Positions 27,095-36,396 of a stretch of DNA of 64,000 nucleotides are shown piece after piece. Where the stretch lies: NCBI GenBank assembly GCA_965221405.1, contig CBDCSE010000002.1, positions 310,001 to 374,000 on the forward strand, read 5' to 3'. The first letter of the stretch is position 1. Each line of letters opens with the position of its first letter. The notes beneath the pieces are model-generated. The model was given only the letters and a program-made list of their open reading frames with translations. It did not search any database and was not told where the DNA came from. The position numbers were made by a program, and so were the translations under genes. Origin of the DNA: JAPOUP01 sp965221405. Lineage in GTDB: Bacteria > Pseudomonadota > Alphaproteobacteria > Rhodobacterales > Rhodobacteraceae.

Positions 27095-28957
27095 ATGCTA
27101 CGAATTGACAATATACATTACGCGATTGACGGCACTCCGCTGTTCACGGGCGCACGCGCTTACGTTCCCGACGGCCATAAAGTGGGCCTGGTAGGCAGAA
27201 ACGGCACCGGCAAATCCACGCTCTTCCGCCTGATCCGAGGCCAGTTGACACTGGAGTCAGGCCGTATCGACCTGCGCCGGGGAGCGCGTATCGGCAGTGT
27301 CGAGCAGGAAGCGCCGGGTGGAGAGACCTCCGTCCTCAACACCGTACTCGCCGCGGATACGGAGCGGGCCGACCTGCTTGCCGAGCAGTCGCACGACCAT
27401 GCGCGGATTGCCGAAATCCAGACACGCCTGACGGACATCGATGCATGGTCGGCGGAGGCGCGGGCAAGCGCGATCCTCAGGGGACTTGGGCTTTCCCAAG
27501 ACCAGCACGACCTGGCCTGTTCGGCCCTTTCAGGCGGTTGGCGCATGCGAATCGCCCTGGCGGCCACCCTGTTTTCCCGCCCGGACCTACTCCTGCTGGA
27601 TGAACCGACAAACTATCTTGACCTTGAAGGCGCGTTCTGGCTGTACGATTATCTGGCGAAGTATCCTCATACGGCGATAATCATCAGCCACGACCGCGGC
27701 CTGCTGAATCACTCGGTCAATACAGTCCTGCACCTCGAGCGAAAGACGCTCACATCCTACCGGGGCAGCTACGACCGGTTCGTCCGCCAACGCGCTGAGC
27801 GCGCCGCGCATGCCGCCGCCTTCGCCAGGAAACAGGAGGCCCGCCGCGCCCATCTTCAGTCCTATGTTGACAGGTTCCGTTACAAGGCGGACAAGGCCAG
27901 ACAGGCGCAGTCTCGCCTGAAGATGATTGCGCGGATGGAATTCGTATCGTCCCCGGAAGAGGCCGCCCAGACGGCGTTCCTGTTCCCGGAACCCGAGGAG
28001 CTCGCCCCACCGCTCATCGCGGTCGAGAATGCCAGCACCGGCTACGACGGAACCCCGGTTCTCCGGAATCTCAACCTTCGCATCGATCAGGATGACCGGA
28101 TCGCGCTTCTGGGAAGGAATGGAGAGGGAAAATCCACTTTATGCAGATTCCTGTCCGGCAGACTCGAACCGATCCGCGGCAACGTGGTCCGCGCCAGAAA
28201 ACTGCGCGTCGGATATTTCGCCCAGCATCAGATCGACGAGCTCGATCCGGACGACACCGCGCTCGATCACCTGATGCGAAGACAGCCGAGCGCCTCTCCA
28301 TCCACGCTCAGGCCGAAACTCGCGGGATTCGGCCTGAGCGCCGACCGGGTCGACACGCCGGTTCGTAGGCTCTCGGGCGGCCAGAAATCCCGCCTTTCCC
28401 TACTACTGGCCACGCTCGACGCACCACACCTGCTGATCCTTGACGAACCAACAAATCACCTTGACGTCGAAAGCCGCGAGGCGCTCATAAGCGCACTGGC
28501 ATCCTATTCCGGCGCGGTCATCATCATCAGTCACGACCTGCATCTTCTAGGCATGGTGGCGGATCGGTTGTGGCTGGTGAAGAATGGGACCGTGACGAAT
28601 TATGAAGGTGATCTGAACCACTATCGCGGCGATCTTCTTGCAGCCGACAGCCGGGAAACCACGACCAGACAGGCCAGGCCGGCGCAGGGTGCCGAAAAGC
28701 GCCTTCAGGCATTGAGATCCGAACTGACCAGATGCGAATCCCGGGTCGCGAAACTCATGGAAATGCGCGAGAAACTCACCGGAAAACTCGCGGACCCAGC
28801 CCTGTATGAACCCGGAGCCACCGGAGACCTGAATGCGCTGCAAAGGAAATACGCCGAGGTCTGCGAAGCTATCAGCCGCGCCGAAACACTCTGGCTCACT
28901 GCACAGGAGAGATTTGAGGCGGCCGAAAGCGCGGTGGAGGAAAGGTCGGAGACGTGA
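27095..28957 (+). CDS. ABC-F family ATP-binding protein
   Basis: A soluble tandem ATPase of about 620 residues (Uup/YheS-like). The first cassette has Walker A GRNGTGKST, signature LSGGWRMRIALA and Walker B LLLLDEPTNYLD. The second has GRNGEGKST, LSGGQKSRLSLL and LLILDEPTNHLDVES. They are joined by the charged linker KADKARQAQSRLKMIARM, and a C-terminal coiled coil (LRSELTRCESRVAKLMEMRE) follows. ABC-F proteins act on ribosomes or on DNA/RNA structures. I chose the ATG at 27095 (MLRIDNIHYAIDG) because the family starts there; an in-frame ATG at 27077 is also possible and neither has a strong ribosome site. Confidence 0.92.
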   Translation: MLRIDNIHYAIDGTPLFTGARAYVPDGHKVGLVGRNGTGKSTLFRLIRGQLTLESGRIDLRRGARIGSVEQEAPGGETSVLNTVLAADTERADLLAEQSHDHARIAEIQTRLTDIDAWSAEARASAILRGLGLSQDQHDLACSALSGGWRMRIALAATLFSRPDLLLLDEPTNYLDLEGAFWLYDYLAKYPHTAIIISHDRGLLNHSVNTVLHLERKTLTSYRGSYDRFVRQRAERAAHAAAFARKQEARRAHLQSYVDRFRYKADKARQAQSRLKMIARMEFVSSPEEAAQTAFLFPEPEELAPPLIAVENASTGYDGTPVLRNLNLRIDQDDRIALLGRNGEGKSTLCRFLSGRLEPIRGNVVRARKLRVGYFAQHQIDELDPDDTALDHLMRRQPSASPSTLRPKLAGFGLSADRVDTPVRRLSGGQKSRLSLLLATLDAPHLLILDEPTNHLDVESREALISALASYSGAVIIISHDLHLLGMVADRLWLVKNGTVTNYEGDLNHYRGDLLAADSRETTTRQARPAQGAEKRLQALRSELTRCESRVAKLMEMREKLTGKLADPALYEPGATGDLNALQRKYAEVCEAISRAETLWLTAQERFEAAESAVEERSET

Positions 28958-29068
28958 GGAATAACAGTCCACCCGAAACCGATCCAGCCAGTTTGGGTAC
29001 ACTTGATGACGTGCCCCTTACAATCGCGGGACCGAGAAACTAACTGATCCGCAGATCAGGAGAAAAGT

Positions 29069-29650
29069 ATGGATGGCGACGATTTCGGGCGGCTGGTCTA
29101 CCTTGTCATCCTAGGCGGAGCGCTGGTCACGTATTTCATTGTCGCGAACCGAGCCCGTCCTGGCCGGGTGTTCAGGCACGCGGTCCTCTGGGGCATCATC
29201 TTTATAGCTTGCATCGCCGGGATCGGGCTTTGGCAGGATATCCGTGACGATTTCGTGGCCCGCCAGGCGAGAGTCACGGATACGGGCCGGATCGAGATCC
29301 CCCGTGCGGTGGACGGCCACTACTACCTCACGCTGGAGGCCGAGGAAGTGCCGATCCGGTTCGTTGTCGACACCGGCGCAACCAATATCGTGCTCTCGCG
29401 TCAGGACGCGGGACGCATCGGCATCGATCCGGAAAGCCTGCGGTATCTCGGAGTCGCGAATACCGCTAACGGTCGGACCCGAATGGCCCGAACGGTCCTC
29501 CCCAGCCTCAGCCTTGGCCCTATCATGGAACGCGACGTTTCCGTGTGGATCAATGAGGGCGAAATGGAGGACTCGCTCTTGGGCATGGACTATCTTCAGA
29601 AATTCGAAAGGATCGAGATATCTGACGGCACGCTGGTTCTCACGAGATAG
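29069..29650 (+). CDS. Retropepsin-like clan AA aspartic protease, membrane-anchored
   Basis: A 193-residue protein with two N-terminal hydrophobic segments (about 8-25 and 38-56) and a retropepsin-like domain. The catalytic motif is VVDTGATNIVLS (Asp about residue 107), followed by the second-half hallmark DSLLGMDYLQKFERIEI. It matches the TIGR02281 family of bacterial aspartyl proteases, which form homodimers like viral proteases; the physiological substrate is unknown. AGGAGAAAAGT precedes the ATG. The gene is intact and lies between the ABC-F and corrinoid-activase genes. Confidence 0.85.
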   Translation: MDGDDFGRLVYLVILGGALVTYFIVANRARPGRVFRHAVLWGIIFIACIAGIGLWQDIRDDFVARQARVTDTGRIEIPRAVDGHYYLTLEAEEVPIRFVVDTGATNIVLSRQDAGRIGIDPESLRYLGVANTANGRTRMARTVLPSLSLGPIMERDVSVWINEGEMEDSLLGMDYLQKFERIEISDGTLVLTR

Positions 29651-29879
29651 CCGATTTAGCGCCGCGTTCGGTATCACCAGCAATGAACCGTCGGATCCGC
29701 CGACGATAATACCGCGACAATGAAATGAAGGGTGCCGAAATGGCGTCAGGATCAGCGCATGCGACATACCATTGTGGTGGCGGCCAAGGTCTTCCAGAAT
29801 GGTCTTCGAGGAATGCTTCCCTGTCCGGAAAGCACGGCAAGCCGACAGCAAACGGCACGGAGATGAGGAAAATTCCAGC

Positions 29880-31949
29880 GTGAGCAGCGACGATCCCAAT
29901 CTCGGAAGCAACATGGAACCGCTCGTAATTTTCGCTCCTTCCGGGAAACGCGGACGCGTTACCGCGGGAACGTCCGTCCTCGCCGCGGCACGTCAGCTCG
30001 GAGTTGATGTTGACAGTGTCTGCGGCGGTCGCGGAATCTGCGGGCGCTGCCAGATCACGCCAAGTCACGGAGATTTTCCCAAGCACGGAATCACCGCGAC
30101 GGAAGATGCCCTGTCTGGACGGAACACGGTCGAGGACCGCTATGGACGTGCTAGGGGTCTGGACCTGAACCGGCGGCTCGGCTGTCAGGCGAAGATCCAG
30201 TCGGACGTCATGATCGATGTCCCTCCGGACAGCCAGGTCCATAAACAGGTCATCCGCAAGGCAGCCGAGGTTCGTGACATCAAAATGGATCCGGCAACCA
30301 GACAGTACTTTGTCGAGGTGCGGGAACCTGACATGCATGAACCTTCGGGTGATCTGGAACGACTCGGGAACGCCCTCGCGGAACAATGGGGCGTAGACAC
30401 CGGTATGCTCCGTGTCGATTTGCCGGTGCTCGGCAAACTGCAATCCGTCTTACGCAAGGGCAATTGGGCGGTCACCGTCGCACTTCATCGTGGCCACGCA
30501 GACATATACGAACGCATCCTCGACGTCCGCCCAGGCTTCTGGGAAGGACGCCTGTGCGGTCTGGCCGTCGATCTGGGCTCCACCACGATAGCGGCGCATC
30601 TCTGCGACCTGCGCAACGGTGACGTTATCGCAAGCGCGGGAACCATGAATCCGCAGATCCGGTTCGGCGAAGACCTCATGAGCCGGGTAAGCTACTCGAT
30701 GCTGAATCCCGGTGGCGACGCCGAAATGACCTCGGCCGTGCGAGAGGCAGTCGACCACCTCGCGGAAGAAACGGCGGCGGCTGGAGACATTGATTCTGAC
30801 CAGATCGTGGAATTGGTCTTTGTATGCAATCCCGTAATGCACCATCTTCTTCTTGGTATCGATCCCATCGAACTGGGTCAGGCCCCCTTTGCCCTGGCAA
30901 CCTCCGATCCACTTTCCATGCCTGCGAGGGAACTGGACCTATCCACCGTAAATCCGTCAGCCCGCGTGTTCATACCGCCCTGTGTCGCAGGTCATGTCGG
31001 TGCCGACGCCGCGGCGGTCGCGCTGTCGGAAAGGCCCGAGAAGTCCGATGATCTCGTTCTCATCGTCGACGTCGGTACGAACGCGGAGATACTGCTCGGC
31101 GACAGGACCAGGGTTCTTGCCTGCTCCTCGCCGACCGGCCCCGCTTTCGAGGGGGCTCAGCTGACGTGTGGCCAGCGGGCCGCGCCGGGGGCGATCGAAC
31201 GCGTCCGGATCGATCCGGCCACCGGGAAACCCCGTTTCAAGGTCATAGGCTGCGATCTCTGGTCGACCGACGAGGGCTTCGATGCGGCGGTGGCCTCGAC
31301 AGGAGTTACGGGCATATGCGGGTCCGGCATCATCGAAGCCATCGCCGAGATGCGCATGTCTGGTATCCTCGATACTTCAGGCCTTATCGGATCAACCGAA
31401 CAGACCGGCACCAAACAGTCGGTGCCCGACGGGCGAACGTATTCGTACCTCATATATGACGGAACCCAGCGCATCACCGTCACACAGGCGGACATTCGCG
31501 CCATACAGCTGGCGAAGTCGGCGCTCTACGCGGGCGCACGCCTTCTAATGGACGAGTTAGAGACCGAAACCGTTGACCGCATCGTTCTCGCGGGAGCGTT
31601 TGGCGCCCATATCTCGCCAAAGCACGCGATGGTGCTTGGCATGATTCCAGACTGCCCCATCGACAGGGTTACCTCCGCGGGCAATTCAGCGGGGACCGGC
31701 GCGCGCATCGCGCTGTGCAACCGCGCCGCACGATCCGAAATCCAGGAAACAGTGCGCCGCATACATAAGATTGAGACCGCCATAGAGCCGAGGTTCCAGG
31801 AGCATTTCGTCGCCGCCAACGCGATCCCGCATGCGAGCGCCCCTTTTCCGGAACTGCGTAAGCTGGTTGACCTGCCGGACACGAGCTTCAACACGGGTGG
31901 CGGCACCAGAGCAGGCAGGCAAGGTCGACGTCCCAGAAGAAAGGATTGA
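29880..31949 (+). CDS. Reductive activator of corrinoid enzymes (RACE; 2Fe-2S + ASKHA, DUF4445)
   Basis: A protein of about 690 residues that re-reduces the inactive cob(II)alamin of a corrinoid methyltransferase using ATP. An N-terminal plant-type 2Fe-2S ferredoxin domain has cysteines in SVCGGRGICGRC and RLGCQAKI. A linker region follows, then the actin-like ATPase with GLAVDLGSTTIAAHL, VCNPVMHHLLLGID, LIVDVGTNAEILLG, ACSSPTGPAFEGA and VLAGAFGAHISPKHAMVLGM. I favour the GTG at 29880 (after GAGGAAAATTCC); ATG 29913 is a good alternative. Usually the methyltransferase and corrinoid protein genes are adjacent, but none is in this window. The cupin gene follows after a few bases. Confidence 0.87.
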   Translation: MSSDDPNLGSNMEPLVIFAPSGKRGRVTAGTSVLAAARQLGVDVDSVCGGRGICGRCQITPSHGDFPKHGITATEDALSGRNTVEDRYGRARGLDLNRRLGCQAKIQSDVMIDVPPDSQVHKQVIRKAAEVRDIKMDPATRQYFVEVREPDMHEPSGDLERLGNALAEQWGVDTGMLRVDLPVLGKLQSVLRKGNWAVTVALHRGHADIYERILDVRPGFWEGRLCGLAVDLGSTTIAAHLCDLRNGDVIASAGTMNPQIRFGEDLMSRVSYSMLNPGGDAEMTSAVREAVDHLAEETAAAGDIDSDQIVELVFVCNPVMHHLLLGIDPIELGQAPFALATSDPLSMPARELDLSTVNPSARVFIPPCVAGHVGADAAAVALSERPEKSDDLVLIVDVGTNAEILLGDRTRVLACSSPTGPAFEGAQLTCGQRAAPGAIERVRIDPATGKPRFKVIGCDLWSTDEGFDAAVASTGVTGICGSGIIEAIAEMRMSGILDTSGLIGSTEQTGTKQSVPDGRTYSYLIYDGTQRITVTQADIRAIQLAKSALYAGARLLMDELETETVDRIVLAGAFGAHISPKHAMVLGMIPDCPIDRVTSAGNSAGTGARIALCNRAARSEIQETVRRIHKIETAIEPRFQEHFVAANAIPHASAPFPELRKLVDLPDTSFNTGGGTRAGRQGRRPRRKD

Positions 31950-31953
31950 GTCA

Positions 31954-32358
31954 ATGGAAATTATGCGGCCCGGATCGCGTCCATCCCGAATTGGGCCGGA
32001 GGAATCCTTTACCGGCAAGGTTCGAATCGACCCTATGATCATGGCGCCGGACCCCTCCCGTGTCCACGCCCTGAACGTCACCTTCGAGCCGGGCGCGCGC
32101 ACCGCGTGGCATACGCATCCGCTTGGACAGACTCTGATCGTAACGGACGGTAAGGGTCTGGTCCAGAAAGCGGGCGGTCAAATCCAGGAAGTCCTACCCG
32201 GAGACGTGGTCTGGTTCGCGCCTGACGAACGCCATTGGCATGGCGCTGGACCGGATATGGGCATGACGCATCTCGCCATTCAGGAAGCGCTTGACGGCTG
32301 CAACGTAATCTGGATGGAGCACGTCACCGACGCTGAATATTCGGGAGGCCTATCCTGA
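31954..32358 (+). CDS. Small cupin-domain protein
   Basis: A 134-residue single-domain cupin. Cupin motif 1 is TAWHTHPLGQTLIVTDGKGL, with metal ligands His, His and a Gln in place of the more usual Glu. Motif 2 is PGDVVWFAPDERHWHGAGPD, giving the last His. The ATG at 31954 follows AAAGGATTGAGTCA. Members bind a metal and act as small dioxygenases, isomerases or sensors, or are annotated beside carboxymuconolactone decarboxylases. The gene starts 5 bases after the activase and is probably co-transcribed with it. Function is unassigned. Confidence 0.85.
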   Translation: MEIMRPGSRPSRIGPEESFTGKVRIDPMIMAPDPSRVHALNVTFEPGARTAWHTHPLGQTLIVTDGKGLVQKAGGQIQEVLPGDVVWFAPDERHWHGAGPDMGMTHLAIQEALDGCNVIWMEHVTDAEYSGGLS

Positions 32359-32377
32359 AAACAGGTTGGACCGCAGG

Positions 32378-32708
32378 TCAAGGTACCGTCCACTCCGGCA
32401 CCCCGACCTGAAGTTCGACCGCCGCAAACCAGTTCGCGGTCTCCCTGATATCATCGTTCGTCAGATCGGCAGTGATTTCAGGCATCACGACATGGAACCG
32501 CTTTCCCGATCCATAGGCTTTCAGTTGGATCTCGATATATGTTGGCTTCGCCCGCCAAGTGCGGGGCGTTCACGATCCTCGCATAACCGTCAAGCCCATG
32601 GCAGACTCGGCACTTTCCGGCGGATAGATCGCCCGTAGGCATTTCCTGAGCCAGAACAGACCCGGCCGGGAAAACCCCGCCGAGCACCAGTGTTGGAATT
32701 CGTGTCAT
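32378..32708 (-). pseudogene. Cytochrome c (c553-like), frameshifted
   Basis: The start at 32708 gives a signal peptide (MTRIPTLVLGGVFPAGSVLA) and a haem site CRVCHGLDGYARIVNAPHLA. After HLAGEANIY the frame is lost at the ATATAT run (32534-32540). It is recovered in another frame as YIEIQLKAYGSGKRFHVVMP, EITADLTNDDIRETANWFAA and stops at 32378. A change equivalent to loss of one TA dinucleotide explains this. The parent was a monohaem periplasmic cytochrome, electron acceptor for the sugar dehydrogenase whose gene end overlaps its start (ATGA). The axial Met would be in VVMPE. Confidence 0.82.
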
Positions 32709-32836
32709 TCGCCGTAGCTGATGCGGTAGAGCGCACCGGCAAGGTCATCTGAAACCAGAATTGATCCGTCACGCAGCTGAGCCACATCCATCGGTCAGCC
32801 CAGATGTTCCCCGTTCCCGTCCAACCAAAGGGTACT
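32706..32836 (-). pseudogene. PQQ-dependent sugar dehydrogenase, 3' remnant
   Basis: About 43 codons remain. The frame reads LWLDGNGEHLG, an in-frame TGA (32795-32797) where Arg is expected, then PMDVAQLRDGSILVSDDLAG and ALYRISYGE. This is the C-terminal end of soluble aldose sugar dehydrogenases of the YliI/Asd type (GRPVDVAQLPDGSLLVSDD is the family pattern). Its stop codon overlaps the cytochrome c start. The rest of the gene has been removed, with foreign GC-rich sequence from about 32840. Confidence 0.75.
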
Positions 32837-33136
32837 GGGTTAACTGACATCGACGTTCCTGCGGGGCGACCTCCCTGACCGGCGCACCCCGTCGCGAGGG
32901 GTACGGACGGGACTTTCAGGGTACGCGGCCGCCGGGGCCACCGCCGGGCGATGCCCCAGTGCGCCCCGGCGGTGGCGACCCTTCCAGCGCCGGACCTTGC
33001 GCCGCCCGGAGGGCGGCGCTAAGTTCCGTATCGAAGGGACTGAAGCCGTTCCCGTGCGGAATTCGGGGGGCCGGAAGTTGCGCTTCGGAGTGGTGCCGGG
33101 GGACGTTTTTGTGGATTGCCTTTCGGAAGGGAAAAC

Positions 33137-34708
33137 ATGACCCGTCAACGCCTGCCCATCGGCATCCAGGACTTTGCAACAATCCGGAGCGAAGATTTCT
33201 ACTACGTCGACAAGACGCCTCTCATCCGGCAGCTGGTGGAAGGTGGACGCCATTACTTCCTCTCCCGGCCGCGGCGGTTCGGCAAGAGCCTTCTGGTGGA
33301 CACGATCAAGGCCCTGTTTGAGGGACAGGAGGCCCTATTCCGGGGGCTGGACATCCACGATCACTGGGACTGGTCGGTCATCCATCCGGTGCTGCGGCTG
33401 AGCTTTGACAGGAAGTATGACGGACCAGAGGATATTGAACGCAACATTGCCAACCAGCTCGGCCTCATGGAACATGCGGCCGGACTGGATCCGGTGCACC
33501 CTCGAGAAGCACCTCCCGAGCGTTTGCGAACTCTTCTCTATCGTCTCCATCACACGACCGGACAGCGGGTGGTGATCCTCGTGGACGAGTATGACAAGCC
33601 GATCCTGGACGGGCTGCACGACCCAGATCGGGCCCGCGCAAACCGGGAGGCCCTGCGGAGTGTCTACGGGATGATCAAGGGCAGCGCTGCACATATCCGC
33701 TTCGTCCTCGTCACCGGGGTGAGCATGTTCTCCAAGGTCAGCCTGTTCTCGGATCTCAACAATCTCGAGGACATCAGCCTGGATCCGCGCTTCGCCACGA
33801 TCTGCGGCTATACCGATGCGGATATCGACACCGTGTTCGCGCCGGAACTCGACGGGCTGGACCGGGACATGATCCGCAACTGGTACAACGGCTACAACTG
33901 GCGGGGCGACGCACGCCTCTACAATCCCTTCGACGTGCTGCTGCTCCTGCGCAAGCGGGAGTTCAACCCTTACTGGTTCGAGACCGGCTCACCATCCTTC
34001 CTGTTCGAGACCCTCAAGGCCAAGTCGATCAGCCCGATGGAACTGGAGAACCGTCTGGCCCACCGGTCGCTGGTCTCGAAGTTCGATGTGGATGATATCA
34101 GCGCCGAGGCGCTGCTGTTCCAGACGGGCTACCTCACCATCACGGACGAGATCCGCGAGGGCCATAGAACCCTGTACCGGCTGGACTATCCCAATCAGGA
34201 GGTCAGGCTCAGCCTGAATGACGCGCTGCTGGCCCATTTGAGCCCGACTGACCGGGTGCCTCCGGATGAGGGGGCGACACTGCGTGACCTGCTTGAGGCC
34301 AACGACTTCGACGGCTTCGCGGAGACGCTCAGGGCCTACCTGGCCGGCATTCCCTACCAATGGCACAGTAACGATCTGGCGCGTCATGAGGCCTGGTATG
34401 CCGGTCTGCTGCACATGTGTTTCCGGGCGACCGGTGTCGATGTGCGCGCGGAAGAGGCGTCCAGCCACGGCCGCGCCGACATGGTGGTGCGGACCGACGG
34501 GCAGGTGTTCGTGCTGGAGTTCAAGATGGCCGACACCGCAGACGCCACCGAGGCTGCGCTGGAGGCGGCGTTCACCCAGATGTGGCAAAGGGGCTATGCA
34601 GACAGATACCGGGATCGTAATGAGCCTGTCCATCTGGTCGCGGTGGTCTGCGGGCGCGAGGCGCGCAACCTGCTGGAGGTGCGGGCTGAGCCCGCCGTCA
34701 TCATGTGA
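33137..34708 (+). CDS. AAA-ATPase-like / PD-(D/E)XK nuclease-like protein (DUF1703 type)
   Basis: A 523-residue protein of the AAA-ATPase_like + PDDEXK_9 architecture. The N-terminal block GIQDFATIRSEDFYYVDKTP, Walker A RPRRFGKSLLVDT (about 44-56) and Walker B VVILVDEYDKPIL (about 140-152) are seen. LVTGVSMFSKVSLFSDLNNL follows. At the C-terminus a nuclease-like core GRADMVVRTDGQVFVLEFKM holds the D...ExK residues. GGAAGGGAAAAC precedes the ATG at 33137. Genes of this family are expanded in symbionts and anaerobes and are often near mobile DNA; their role is not known. The gene is intact, flanked by decayed genes on one side and an IS1595 element on the other. Confidence 0.88.
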   Translation: MTRQRLPIGIQDFATIRSEDFYYVDKTPLIRQLVEGGRHYFLSRPRRFGKSLLVDTIKALFEGQEALFRGLDIHDHWDWSVIHPVLRLSFDRKYDGPEDIERNIANQLGLMEHAAGLDPVHPREAPPERLRTLLYRLHHTTGQRVVILVDEYDKPILDGLHDPDRARANREALRSVYGMIKGSAAHIRFVLVTGVSMFSKVSLFSDLNNLEDISLDPRFATICGYTDADIDTVFAPELDGLDRDMIRNWYNGYNWRGDARLYNPFDVLLLLRKREFNPYWFETGSPSFLFETLKAKSISPMELENRLAHRSLVSKFDVDDISAEALLFQTGYLTITDEIREGHRTLYRLDYPNQEVRLSLNDALLAHLSPTDRVPPDEGATLRDLLEANDFDGFAETLRAYLAGIPYQWHSNDLARHEAWYAGLLHMCFRATGVDVRAEEASSHGRADMVVRTDGQVFVLEFKMADTADATEAALEAAFTQMWQRGYADRYRDRNEPVHLVAVVCGREARNLLEVRAEPAVIM

Positions 34709-34764
34709 TGGGTTTCAATACCGAGTCGAATGGATTACACACCGGATCGCCTCATTTGCGCCCA

Positions 34765-36014
34765 AAGGCTTATCCCTTTAACCAAGGCATGTCCACATTC
34801 TGTGGCCGACAGGGGTTGACGATCCGTTCCGTTCGCCTTATGTTCTTCCCATGGCATCGCGATGCAGACACGACCGGCCCATGTCCCGCCAGGAGTCCGG
34901 GGAGCTTTTCCCGGACGACGACGCCTGCGCCGGGCACCTGGCCAGGCTGCGCTGGGGCGACGGCTTCGCGTGTCCGGCCTGCGGCTGCGCGAAAGGCTGG
35001 GAGCCGAGGGCGGGCGCCGCCTCCCGGGTGCGCGGGGTGCGGGCGCCAGGCCCCGGTGACGGCGGGCACGGTGATGCACCGTAGCCACCTGCCGCTCAGG
35101 ACATGGTTCCCCGCCGCGCATCTCGTGGCCACGCATTCCAACGGCATCTCCGCGCTGCAGCTCCAGGCGCAGCTGGGGATCGGGAGCTACAGGTCAGCGT
35201 GGCTGCTGCCGCACAGGCTTCGCCGTGCCATGGCCGGCCCCGACCGGAGCCTCCTGCAGGGGATCGCGGAGGTGGACGGGACGTCCGTGCCCTGCCGCGA
35301 CGGCGGCGTGGAGGCCGGTGGCGGCGCGGAAACGGACGGGGCGAAGCGCGTGGCCGGCAGGGGCCGCGGCGCCGACGGCAGGATCCTCCTGGCCGGCGCC
35401 GTGGAGCTGTCGGAGGACGGGGCGCCGCGCCGCATCCGGCTCGGGACCATCGGGGACTACGGATCCGGGGCGCTCCGCGGCTTCATCTCCGGGGCCGTCG
35501 CGCCGGGCGCCCGGGTCGTCACCGACGGATGGAGCGGCCACCCCGGCCTGCCCGGCAACCCGCGGGAGCGCAGGGTGGTCGCCGGCCGCCCGGCCCACGG
35601 GGTCCTGGCGTGGGTCCACCGGGTGTTCTCCAACCCCAGGCGCTGGGCCATGGGCGTGTACCACGGCCTGCGGAGCAGGCATTTCCAGCGCCACCCCGAC
35701 GGGTCCGTGTTCCGCTGGAACCGCCGGCGCCACCGACGGGCCTCCTTCGACAGCCTGCCCGGCATCGGGCTGGGACTTCCGCCCGCCACCTGCCGCGACC
35801 TCACCGGGGGACGCGCCTGAGGCGCCGGAAACCCCGCCCGGACTCCGCCGGCGGGCCGACGCGCGCGCCCGCACCCCACCCGAATCACCACATTCCGGCA
35901 CCGTCCGGGCCGCCGCGCGGCGGCGAAGGCGTGGATTCCGCCGGGGATCAGGGGATCCCGCGACCGGCCGCAGGCACAACATCTTGCGGCGCCGGAGTCA
36001 AAGGGATAAGCCTT
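34765..36014 (+). mobile_element. IS1595-family element with 8-bp target duplication
   Basis: Terminal inverted repeats AAGGCTTATCCCTTT are found at 34765-34779 and, complementary, at 36000-36014. The 8 bases TGCGCCCA occur directly outside both ends (34757-34764 and 36015-36022), the duplication size expected of IS1595 elements. It is 1250 bp and carries a frameshifted transposase. The clean duplication indicates a fairly recent insertion. Confidence 0.88.
34881..35820 (+). pseudogene. IS1595-family transposase, frameshifted
   Basis: The first frame gives MSRQESGELFPDDDACAGHL, RLRWGDGFACPACGCAKGWE (half of the zinc ribbon). A frame change near 35010-35035 leads to GCGRQAPVTAGTVMHRSHLP, THSNGISALQLQAQLGIGSY, LQGIAEVDGTSVPCRDGG (where the family's catalytic Asp-Glu would read VDE; here VDG), VVTDGWSGHPGLPG, VHRVFSNPRRWAMGVYHGLR and RHFQRHPDGSVFRWNRRRHR. 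The zinc ribbon and the ISXO2-like DDE/N domain are both recognisable. The frameshift and the apparent loss of an acidic residue make it inactive. Confidence 0.82.
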
Positions 36015-36396
36015 TGCGCCCAATGTCCGCATTGAACACTCCGGCCTGAATCCCTCCGGCAAGGTCAGGTAGCAGGGACGAAATGGGGATACTCACCACT
36101 TAGCCGGTCCAACTCGCCCGGACCCGCCCTCTGCTCATAGGACACAAACAGGACCCAACTCGCCGTAACCTGCCTGCTACGGTGCGGGCATGTCAGGCGG
36201 CATTTCGATTCCACGCGCACTTTTGACGGGCCTCGGCTTTCGCAGGCCTACGTCGATTCTGGCCTGCGAGCGCGATATCAGCCGACGCGTATGCGCGACG
36301 TTCCTTTCCGACAATGCGGAAGGAACGTTGTCGCGATGAGGAGGGGATATCTTACCGGCCGCTCCGCGAGAAGACCAGCTAAGATGGCTCCGAATG
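36015..36396. other. Gene-free stretch with two strong hairpins
   Basis: Between two insertion sequences. CGCAGGCC (36241-36248) pairs with GGCCTGCG (36261-36268), and ACGTTCCTTTCCG (36298-36310) pairs with CGGAAGGAACGT (36317-36328) with a single bulged T. Neither stem is followed by a T-run. No gene is supported. Possible structured RNA, recombination site or decayed element. Confidence 0.45.
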
